Positions 54,199-61,716 of a DNA stretch of 64,000 nucleotides are shown piece by piece. Made by a program: the position numbers and the translations under genes. Position 1 is the first letter of the stretch. Each line of letters starts with the position of its first letter. The notes under the pieces are model-generated. The model did no database searches, was not told where the DNA came from, and was given only the letters and a program-made list of their open reading frames with translations. The stretch spans positions 1 to 64,000 of the forward strand of contig CAAGDX010000036.1 in NCBI GenBank assembly GCA_900768685.1, read 5' to 3'. The stretch comes from Bacteroidales bacterium. Lineage in GTDB: Bacteria; Bacteroidota; Bacteroidia; Bacteroidales; Muribaculaceae.

Positions 54199-56169
54199 AT
54201 GAACTCCACTTTTAAAATCACCCACGACCGCGACTTTCTGCAGCATTTCCTCACTGATTGGCGCACCAAGAGCATTTCTCCACAGATGGTGGAAATTCTT
54301 AAAGAGAATAGCAAAAGCGACCCTTATGCTGCTTACGGCTACGGCAGATGGCTATCCCTGGTGAATCCCGATGGGAATAGTCTTAAAAAAGCAGAAGTTC
54401 TTCTCATCCGGGCAGGAAAACACGGTGTGGTTGATGCAACTGCGGCTCTTTCCAGAATGTTCTATAAAGGGAGGATTGAAGCGGACGAAGCTATGCCCGA
54501 GATGCATGCTTCCTTAATGCATCATTCCTATAATAACAACAGTGAACTCGCTCAATACCAGGCTATTGAGAACATGATTAACGGAGAATACGGATTTCCG
54601 AAGGACCCTGCTCACCAGGCGGACGTCTTACAAAAGCATCTGGATAAACATCCGGATGCCGACCCGATTTACTACACCCTTCTGGGATTAGCATTGTCTT
54701 CTATTGATTCTGAAGCGGCTGAAAAAGCCTTTCGTAACAGTATAAAACGCGGCAATACAGAGAGTTACTATTTTTTAGCCCTTCTCTACTCAAAACAAGG
54801 AGATGAATCAAAAGCCTGTTCCGTGGCGGAAGAAGGTGCCAAACTTGGGGAAGTAAGATGCCACCGCTATAAAGCGAGAATGTCGCAGGAAGAATTCCTG
54901 TCGCTTTCTCCTCAGCAGCAGGAAATTCTTCACCAAGAGATTGCCGAAGGTTTGGATTACGCCATTGCACGATATGATAGCCATGCCTGTTTCCTCAAGG
55001 CTTACTCACAATATTATGGAGAAATCGGTTATCCTGTAAACTATGAAGAAGCATTGAAAACGCTGGAGCGGGGATGCGAGATGGGGTCCCCCGATTGTTA
55101 CAGTCTAAAGGCAGTTATACACTACAAAAATGGGGAAAATCTACCGGCTGAAATGAGAGCATCTGTCGCAGATATTGCAAAAACTTGCTTGCAGGCGGTA
55201 CGTTTGGGTGACAGGGGAATTTTTACTCTGGAACAGGTAGCCAAGGGATATGTTAGCGGGCTTCTCGGCAAGCATGATAAAGAGATAGAAAAAATGTGGC
55301 TGAAAGAATTTATTGCCGCAAATCCGGAAGAAGAAGACACACAGGACGCACTTGGCGTAATATCGGTTTATCCTCAGGGCTTCTTCTATGCTATGGATAT
55401 TGAAGAAGAAACTATCGATTCAAACGAACTCGCCGGTAGGATAGATGCCCGTAGTTTTGATGTGGTGCATTATTCCCCTATTCTGCAACGCATAACAAAG
55501 GCTCTCTGCTGGGACAAAGAAGCATGCCACGTAGCCATGCTGGTAGATAAAGACGGATATATGAAAGACCTGCCGGACAATATGACGGGAACCCTGGTGT
55601 ATGGCAGGGGGCTGGAAATCCGCGGCACTGTGATATTTGTATTGGAAGATGATAAAACATATAGTTTGAAACCTATGAAAGGTTTGAATCAAGCCTATAA
55701 TTTCATAACTATGTTGAATGCTGCCACAGGGGATCTCGTACGCCAACCGACACACGAAGAATTGGAAAGTATAGGTGTGAACGACATCGGTGGATACGAA
55801 GATTATGACGATTCGGATATTGATGATGATTATATTGATGATGAGTCTGAGGTTTGCCGAGATGATGCTGAGGATAAAGTATGCCGGGACGATGAAATGA
55901 AAGAACCGCGCGAACTTACTATTCCTTTAGAACAGCTGGAAGATGCAATCAAACAATGTAATCTTTGTGTTGATACCCTGATTGTTACTCTTCCGGATAG
56001 TAGAGACTACTGGTTTATGTCATCAGACGAACTCATATATCAACTGGAAATCAAAACTGCCATTGAGGAAAACATTAAACAACATGGCGGCTATATGATA
56101 GACGAATGGCAATATGTGGATGCCCGCCAAGTTCCAATGGATATCCGTTCTCGTGTCCGCTTTAAGTAA
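54199..56169 (+). CDS. Sel1/TPR-repeat protein with acidic linker
   Basis: A 656-aa cytosolic protein. Helical Sel1-like repeats fill about 40-380 (AAYGYGRWLSLVNPDG, YYTLLGLALSSIDSEAAEKA, YYFLALLYSKQGDESKA, CYSLKAVIHYKNG). A beta-rich region follows (about 405-545, DVVHYSPILQRITKALCWDKEACHVAMLVDKDG in pieces), then an Asp-rich linker (about 535-575) and a small C-terminal domain. Sel1 repeats mediate protein contacts. I recognise no enzyme motif. It is flanked by an intact AlbA_2 gene and by a relic of the same gene, which suggests insertion between duplicates. Confidence 0.65.
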   Translation: MNSTFKITHDRDFLQHFLTDWRTKSISPQMVEILKENSKSDPYAAYGYGRWLSLVNPDGNSLKKAEVLLIRAGKHGVVDATAALSRMFYKGRIEADEAMPEMHASLMHHSYNNNSELAQYQAIENMINGEYGFPKDPAHQADVLQKHLDKHPDADPIYYTLLGLALSSIDSEAAEKAFRNSIKRGNTESYYFLALLYSKQGDESKACSVAEEGAKLGEVRCHRYKARMSQEEFLSLSPQQQEILHQEIAEGLDYAIARYDSHACFLKAYSQYYGEIGYPVNYEEALKTLERGCEMGSPDCYSLKAVIHYKNGENLPAEMRASVADIAKTCLQAVRLGDRGIFTLEQVAKGYVSGLLGKHDKEIEKMWLKEFIAANPEEEDTQDALGVISVYPQGFFYAMDIEEETIDSNELAGRIDARSFDVVHYSPILQRITKALCWDKEACHVAMLVDKDGYMKDLPDNMTGTLVYGRGLEIRGTVIFVLEDDKTYSLKPMKGLNQAYNFITMLNAATGDLVRQPTHEELESIGVNDIGGYEDYDDSDIDDDYIDDESEVCRDDAEDKVCRDDEMKEPRELTIPLEQLEDAIKQCNLCVDTLIVTLPDSRDYWFMSSDELIYQLEIKTAIEENIKQHGGYMIDEWQYVDARQVPMDIRSRVRFK

Positions 56170-56218
56170 AAATCGCACAGACATAATTTAGAGTTTGTAA
56201 ACAGGCTCTTATTATATG

Positions 56219-56875
56219 CTATGAATTATGTTTTATTCTGAACCCCGCAGGGGTGTGCACCATATCAATCACACCGGCAGCCAAGAGACGGGCTACGATA
56301 TTTTCTGCCGTAGCAGTGGAAATATGAGCGGAATAGATGTAATCCTCCACACTTGAGAGAGGATTTTCCTCCAGAAAAGCCAGCAAAGCCTTTTCCGCAG
56401 CAGAAAAAGTGAACAGTTGCCCGGAATCTTTTTGCTGCATCTCCCATGCCTTAATCATCAGCGGCGGAACAGCAATATTTTCATCTTTAACTCTCAGATA
56501 TGCAGTAAGTTTGCCACCCTCCTCCTTTACATATACCGGCCTTGTCTGCGACTTTACAATAGACGCTTTGAGCACCACTTTACCATGCTCCGTCTTGTAT
56601 GCCGTCATTTCCACCTCCTGCGGCGGCACACAAAAAGCCTCCGCAGCGTGTTGAATCATATAAATATCTTCCTCGTTCGGTATTCCCACGATATTCCCGT
56701 TGTCTTTCACGCCAATGAGCAGGCGACCGCCGTCGTTATTTGCAAAAGCGGAGATAGAGCGAGCAATTTTACGAGCATCGGAAATGGCATATTTGAAATC
56801 CTGATGCTCATGCTCACCCTCCTCAATAAGACGAGAAATGTAAAACTTACCTTTTATGGCAGGAATATCTTTCAT
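56219..56875 (-). CDS. AlbA_2 (Schlafen-like) domain protein
   Basis: A 218-aa protein. The N-terminal AlbA_2 domain (about 15-130) has the family pattern EHQDFKYAISDARKIARSIS, AFANNDGGRLLIGV and NGNIVGI. The C-terminus looks like a winged helix (FSAAEKALLAFLEENPLSS...). Such proteins are usually taken as DNA- or RNA-binding regulators; evidence is thin. It lies 34 bases after luxS on the same strand and may be in that operon. Its stop is TAG; downstream AT-rich ATGAATTATG units follow. Confidence 0.8.
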   Translation of the reverse strand: MKDIPAIKGKFYISRLIEEGEHEHQDFKYAISDARKIARSISAFANNDGGRLLIGVKDNGNIVGIPNEEDIYMIQHAAEAFCVPPQEVEMTAYKTEHGKVVLKASIVKSQTRPVYVKEEGGKLTAYLRVKDENIAVPPLMIKAWEMQQKDSGQLFTFSAAEKALLAFLEENPLSSVEDYIYSAHISTATAENIVARLLAAGVIDMVHTPAGFRIKHNS

Positions 56876-56909
56876 ACTAAAAAGTACCTATTTACGGCAA
56901 AATACCCGG

Positions 56910-57392
56910 CTATTGCGGATAGTTAAGATTCTCAAATTCAGGCTTATAGAGAGTATTTTCCAAAAAAGTGCGAGCCTCGACTTTAGCCAGTGCAAGGTCA
57001 TTAAAAGTATAGTTTCCGCAGTCACGAGCCGTGGCACCCGGGATTTCGCCCTCAAAAGCCGCAATAAATTCAAAGGTTCCCACCATCAGCGGCAGTATAT
57101 CCAAAGAACCATAATCTCCGCTGACAATCAGATAGTTACCTGTTAAGCAACCCATAGGACCCCAATACACAATACGGCTGCTCCACTGAGGATGATTACG
57201 CAGGAAAGTTGCAGCGAGATGCTCCATAGTATGAATTGCCTTCGGGTCCAAAGCCGGTTCACGGTTCGGCAACTTGAGGCGAATGTCAAAAGTGGTGAGG
57301 ATATCGCCGGAAGGAGTCACGTCTTTGCGACTCACGAAGATTCCGCGAGAAAGACGTGTATGGTCTATCGTAAAACTTGGTATCTTCTTCAT
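56910..57392 (-). CDS. luxS: S-ribosylhomocysteine lyase
   Basis: A 160-aa enzyme splitting S-ribosylhomocysteine to homocysteine and DPD, the AI-2 precursor. Metal ligands H54 and H58 (HTMEH) and C125 (RDCGNY), catalytic C82 (GPMGCLTG). Length is normal. It follows mtnN with an ATGA overlap, so the two consecutive steps of S-adenosylhomocysteine recycling are translationally coupled. Confidence 0.95.
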   Translation of the reverse strand: MKKIPSFTIDHTRLSRGIFVSRKDVTPSGDILTTFDIRLKLPNREPALDPKAIHTMEHLAATFLRNHPQWSSRIVYWGPMGCLTGNYLIVSGDYGSLDILPLMVGTFEFIAAFEGEIPGATARDCGNYTFNDLALAKVEARTFLENTLYKPEFENLNYPQ

Positions 57393-58081
57393 TTTAAAGT
57401 GTTTATAATGTGTTTGAGGAGATGGAAAGTGGATTGCGGAGCATCTTCCCAGAAATTTTCGTACTGCGAAATATTGTCACTCTCACCGGGAGTGTCACTC
57501 ACCACGCGGATGCAGAAAAACGGTACATTCTTAATAAAGCAAGTGTGAGCGATAGCGGCAGATTCCATATCCACGGCAATAGCGTCCGGGAAAACGCCCA
57601 GAATATGCTCGATATCTTCTTTGCGGCTCACAAAAATGTCGCCGGAGGCTATAAGCCCTTGTTTAACCCTTGCATCCGCCGCAATTTGAGCGGCATCAGA
57701 GGTGATATCGTCAAGTGCTACCGTTTCAAAAAACCTCGGGCAACCCGCAGCCTCGCCCCACTCCGTGCCGGGACCGCACCAGCAGTCGTGGTAAGCAATT
57801 TTGTTTGCTATCACCACGTCAAGAATCTTGGCACCGCCACCCGTGCCACCTGCCACGCCTGTGTTTATGATAATGTTCGGGTGAAAATTTTCAATAAGTG
57901 TAAGAGTGGAGATAGCGGCATTGACCTTACCAATGCCGCACTGCATGGCAATAACTTCATTTTCACCGATGTTTCCAATGTGGAAATCAAAGTTATTGGC
58001 ATTGACGGTAGAGTGATTTTCCAGCAAAGGCAAAAGGAGTTTGAGTTCCTTTCCCATTGCCACTATAATAGCAATTTTCAT
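57389..58081 (-). CDS. mtnN: 5'-methylthioadenosine/S-adenosylhomocysteine nucleosidase
   Basis: A 230-aa nucleosidase releasing adenine from SAH or MTA. Catalytic glutamate near the start (GKELKLLLPLL), GVAGGTGG nucleoside loop, VDMESAAIAHTCF with the ribose-binding Met-Glu, and the catalytic Asp in VVSDTPGESDN. It overlaps luxS by four bases and starts 13 bases after the SGNH hydrolase gene. Confidence 0.94.
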   Translation of the reverse strand: MKIAIIVAMGKELKLLLPLLENHSTVNANNFDFHIGNIGENEVIAMQCGIGKVNAAISTLTLIENFHPNIIINTGVAGGTGGGAKILDVVIANKIAYHDCWCGPGTEWGEAAGCPRFFETVALDDITSDAAQIAADARVKQGLIASGDIFVSRKEDIEHILGVFPDAIAVDMESAAIAHTCFIKNVPFFCIRVVSDTPGESDNISQYENFWEDAPQSTFHLLKHIINTLK

Positions 58082-58094
58082 GTGTAATCTGTTG

Positions 58095-59201
58095 TTATTT
58101 GACGAATTGAGAAAGAATAGGGATTAGTTTTGCAGCATAATACTTAAATCCGAGGTCTGTGAGGTGTATTCCGTCAACAGTGCCGTCGTCTTCCACACCG
58201 TCAAGTCCTTCAGAGGTGACATAGTAGAGATTTTTCGGATTTTCCTCTATAAGTCGCTCGAAATTGCGGCGGAAAGCGGCATTTTTCTTTGGCAGATAAG
58301 AGCCGAAGAAAGAATCATAACGAGCGTAGGGATAAATAGGACCTTCCAGCATCACTATTGGCACTTCCGGGCGGAGAGTGCGGAGGATTTTAATAAAATC
58401 GTAAGTAAGAGTGTCGCACATCATTTCCGTGCAATTAGGCACAGGGTCAATAAGATAGCAATCCACGTCCGGAATGGCAGCCAACGCTCTTGCCATGCAG
58501 AAATCCATTTTGCCCTCGCCGCTGAAGCCCAAGTTTACAACCTCGCAATTCAATTCTCGAGAAATGATATTTGTGGAAGCCATACCCGTTCTTGAAGCAC
58601 AGCCGCCCTGCAAGATACTTGTGCCATAAGCCACGATTTTCTTGTCTTTGCGTATAATATCGGGATTACCGGGCGTGATTACGGCGGTGCTGTCCACAAT
58701 CACGTCAAGGTTCACAATTCCGTCATACAGAGGCAAATAAATCATGTATTCCTGCATTTTGCCTGAGAGATTTTCCACGTATGTAGCCTCGCAGGTTTTT
58801 TCCGTACCTTTCTTGATATAAGGGCGGTTTGTGTTCACGTGTCTCCACACGCTGTCGCCCTCCAGGATATAGAGATCCGTGCCTTTGAGTCCTGTGTCTG
58901 CCATGTGAATCATGTGCGTATTAAAATAGAGGTCATACCTCACGCCGATGCTTTTGGAGTCTGTGGCAAAGCGGATACCGAAGCCGGAGGAGCACTGCTG
59001 TCGTTCCCAGAGGTCCGGTCGCACGGAGTCTTTGAGGTAAGCGGGGATGCGTGAGAAGGTACGTTCGGAGTTGTCGAATCCCTTGTTTATAATCCTCAGT
59101 TCGAGGGAATTAACATATTTTTTTGGTGTCGGAGCATTATCGTCTGCAAAAGCCGCAAGTGCGAATAGTCCGAGCAAAATAGTGGCAAAAATATTTTTCA
59201 T
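58095..59201 (-). CDS. Secreted SGNH/GDSL-family hydrolase
   Basis: A 368-aa exported protein with a signal peptide (KNIFATILLGLFALAAFA). An N-terminal beta domain (about 45-180) precedes the SGNH core: block I serine in YGTSILQGG, block II glycine in NLGFSGEGKMD, block III asparagine in DPVPNCTE, block V D/H in DGIHLTDLG. The family contains carbohydrate esterases and acetylhydrolases; the true substrate is unknown. It heads an apparent SGNH-mtnN-luxS-AlbA_2 operon, with a -7 box TAAATTTG at 59232-59225. Confidence 0.85.
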   Translation of the reverse strand: MKNIFATILLGLFALAAFADDNAPTPKKYVNSLELRIINKGFDNSERTFSRIPAYLKDSVRPDLWERQQCSSGFGIRFATDSKSIGVRYDLYFNTHMIHMADTGLKGTDLYILEGDSVWRHVNTNRPYIKKGTEKTCEATYVENLSGKMQEYMIYLPLYDGIVNLDVIVDSTAVITPGNPDIIRKDKKIVAYGTSILQGGCASRTGMASTNIISRELNCEVVNLGFSGEGKMDFCMARALAAIPDVDCYLIDPVPNCTEMMCDTLTYDFIKILRTLRPEVPIVMLEGPIYPYARYDSFFGSYLPKKNAAFRRNFERLIEENPKNLYYVTSEGLDGVEDDGTVDGIHLTDLGFKYYAAKLIPILSQFVK

Positions 59202-59224
59202 AAAATCGGAGTTTTATTTATTTG

Positions 59225-59232
59225 CAAATTTA
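59225..59232 (-). promoter_or_regulatory. -7 box of the SGNH-mtnN-luxS operon
   Basis: TAAATTTG followed by C on the minus strand, 23 bases before the start codon; -33 not clear. Confidence 0.6.
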
Positions 59233-59279
59233 CGCAATTTCTTTGTAATAGAAAAGAGAAAAATGCCGCAGAGGAAAAT

Positions 59280-59790
59280 AAAACCAATTAGACCAATAAT
59301 TAGGGTTTGCTTGGGATGCCGCAGCACTATAGATGGCGGAGAGAAGGGGCATCAGCAGTGTGTCGGAGACACGCTGCTGATGAGAAGCCCCGGAGGGGCT
59401 TCAATTGTGGTAAACGCCGGGTTTAGTGTCGGAGACACTGAACCCGGTGAAAGTAAAGCAAATAAGATATACGAGCCTTGGAGAGGCTCGGGTGTGATAA
59501 TGACAGTACACGCAAATTCGTTACCACAACCGAACCCCTCCAGGGTTCGATATAGAGGTAGTAGTCAGTGGGTCACCGGGTTAAGCCTCTCCGAGGCTGA
59601 ACCCGGCGTTTACCACAACCACGCCCCTCCAGGGCGTGTAGCCCTGTCGTGTCTCCGACACGATAGGGCTTCCGGGTCACTACGCCGGTTCGCTTCACAA
59701 ATCTGCCATCAAAATCACGCCCCTCCAGGGCGTGTAGCCCTATCGTATCTCCGACACGATAGGGCTTCCGATTATCTCTACTGGTTTATC
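59280..59790. repeat. Hairpin-mosaic island D
   Basis: Short 9-bp array remnant (59280-59306), then CATCAGCAGTGTGTC/GACACGCTGCTGATG (59350-59382), GAAGCCCC/GGGGCTTC, CGGGTTTAGTGTC/GACACTGAACCCG, GAGCC/GGCTC, GAACCCCTCCAGGGTTC, CCGGGTTAAGCCTC/GAGGCTGAACCCGG, ACGCCCCTCCAGGGCGT and AGCCCTGTCGTGTC/GACACGATAGGGCT; the last two modules are repeated once more to 59770. The arrangement is roughly symmetric around 59500-59520. The rest of the 59202-59972 gap is AT-rich and otherwise featureless. Confidence 0.85.
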
Positions 59791-59972
59791 AAGGACGCCA
59801 CAAGCTCTCCAAGCATGCGTCTAGTCAATCGGCGTCAGTAAGAGAACCATATCAAATTTTTCCTGAAAAATGGCTTTTATGGCAGAATTAGCATAATTTT
59901 AATATTATTTATGCTCCGCAAATGAAAAAATAATCGTAATTTCGGAGAAAAATTTTTTACCCGCATAAAACT

Positions 59973-61631
59973 ATGAAAATTTTTTGCCTGAATACTAATA
60001 AGTACGTTGCTATCAAGGGTGGCGACAGCCTGAATGATATCTATAACGGCATTAAAGATGAACTGAATTTCACTCCTATATGTGCCAAAGTGAATAACAA
60101 AACGGAAAGCCTCGGCTATCCCGTTTTTGGTCCTAAAATGGTGGAATTTCTGCCTGTTACGGCTCCCTCTGCCATGCGTGTTTACATCCGCTCGCTCTGC
60201 ATGCTCCTTTACCGTGCCGCTACGGAATGTTTCCCCGGCAGCAGACTTGTGATAGAACACTCTATCTCCAAAGGTAGTTTTTGCCGCCTTAAAAATGCCG
60301 GTGAAGTGACCCCGGAAAAGGTGGCGGAGATAAAAGCAAAAATGCAGGAACTTGTGGCTCGCGACCTGCCTATTACACGCAAGGAAAGGCTCAGAACAGA
60401 CGTGATAGAGATTTTCCGCAAGCAGGGTCTTGACGACAAAGTGCGTCTTCTGGAAACCGTTCACGATATCTATGCCGTTTATCACACACTCGACGGCGTG
60501 AGCGACTGCTACTATGGCGCTATGGTGCTTTCCACTGGCGTGCTGAAGGTGTTCGACCTCCTGCCATACAAAGACGGAATGTTGCTCATGGGTCCGGACA
60601 AAGAAAACCCGGAGGTGGCAACAGCCCCCATAAAGCAAGAAAAAATGTACTCCGCTTTCACGGAATACCTCAAGTTTAACAATGTTATAGGCATTGAAAA
60701 CGTGGGCGAACTGAACAGCATAATCCAAGCAGGCAAGGCTCCTATGCTCATAAACGTGGCGGAGGCTCTGCACGAAAAGAAAATAGCCGCTATCGCAGAC
60801 GATATCACGGAGCGTTACCATAAAGGCGGTGCAAGGGTGGTGCTGATTGCGGGTCCTTCGTCTTCCGGCAAGACCACAACCATCAAGCGTCTGGCTATCT
60901 TCCTGGCTACAAACCTCTTAAAGCCTCGCATGATTTCTCTGGACAACTATTTCGTGAACCGCACGGACACGCCGAAAGATGAAACCGGCGACTACGACTA
61001 TGAATCGCTCTACGCTCTGGATTTGCCGCTTTTCAACGAGCACCTGAACACTCTTATTAAGGGCGGCGAAGTGAGTCTGCCTACATACGATTTCACTACG
61101 GGTTCGCGTGTATATAAAGGTGAAAAAATACATCTTGACGATAACAGCATTCTGCTTATCGAGGGTATTCACGGGCTTAACCCGAAACTTACGGAAGATA
61201 TAGACGAGGTGATGAAATACCGCGTCTATGTGTCTGCCCTCACCACACTTTCCATTGACGACCACAACTGGGTACCGACAACGGACAACCGTCTGCTGAG
61301 ACGTATTATCCGCGATGCAAAGTACCGCGGCACATCGGCACTGGAGACTATTCGCCGTTGGCCGAGTGTGCGTCGCGGTGAGGAAAAATGGATTTTCCCC
61401 TACCAGGAAAATGCAGATGCGATGTTTAATTCTTCACTGCTTTTTGAACTGAGCGTGCTGAAGGAATACGGACTGGAGGTGCTGCGTGGCGTGCCGAACG
61501 ATGCACCGGAATACGCTGAGGCTTACCGACTTATGCGTTTCCTCTACTATTTTGCACCTCTGAAGCCTGACGCAATTCCGCCCACAAGTTTGCTCCGCGA
61601 ATTTCTGGGTGGCAGCACATTTGAGTATTAA
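59973..61631 (+). CDS. Nucleoside (uridine) kinase with ThrRS-like N-terminal domains
   Basis: A 552-aa protein. The N-terminal 1-60 resembles a TGS-like beta-grasp. Residues 60-200 have a threonyl-tRNA synthetase editing-like segment (VEFLPVTAPSAMRVYIRSL). The C-terminal half is a P-loop kinase of the uridine kinase/phosphoribulokinase group: Walker A AGPSSSGKTTTIKR near 295, SLDNYFVNR, YDFTTGSR, LLIEGIHGLNP. This fusion is widespread in Firmicutes and Bacteroidota and usually annotated as nucleoside kinase. The expected reaction is uridine or cytidine phosphorylation. Monocistronic. Confidence 0.85.
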   Translation: MKIFCLNTNKYVAIKGGDSLNDIYNGIKDELNFTPICAKVNNKTESLGYPVFGPKMVEFLPVTAPSAMRVYIRSLCMLLYRAATECFPGSRLVIEHSISKGSFCRLKNAGEVTPEKVAEIKAKMQELVARDLPITRKERLRTDVIEIFRKQGLDDKVRLLETVHDIYAVYHTLDGVSDCYYGAMVLSTGVLKVFDLLPYKDGMLLMGPDKENPEVATAPIKQEKMYSAFTEYLKFNNVIGIENVGELNSIIQAGKAPMLINVAEALHEKKIAAIADDITERYHKGGARVVLIAGPSSSGKTTTIKRLAIFLATNLLKPRMISLDNYFVNRTDTPKDETGDYDYESLYALDLPLFNEHLNTLIKGGEVSLPTYDFTTGSRVYKGEKIHLDDNSILLIEGIHGLNPKLTEDIDEVMKYRVYVSALTTLSIDDHNWVPTTDNRLLRRIIRDAKYRGTSALETIRRWPSVRRGEEKWIFPYQENADAMFNSSLLFELSVLKEYGLEVLRGVPNDAPEYAEAYRLMRFLYYFAPLKPDAIPPTSLLREFLGGSTFEY

Positions 61632-61682
61632 CTCCATTTGTAAAAAGTGACACCAAAATAAGTTACCACCAAAAAAAATCAC

Positions 61683-61690
61683 TATTTTTG
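61683..61690 (+). promoter_or_regulatory. -7 box of the aminopeptidase P gene
   Basis: TATTTTTG followed by C, 26 bases before the ATG. No clear -33 TTTG. Confidence 0.6.
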
Positions 61691-61716
61691 CAAAAAAATA
61701 AACAACAAACACAACT

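Noticed and set aside
59047..59841. Long open frame across island D, with a similar frame at 28962-29411 in island B
   Set aside because: The frames share peptide segments only because the underlying hairpin repeats are shared; they run through palindromes, start inside another gene, and islands A and C do not keep the frame. I treat them as noncoding.
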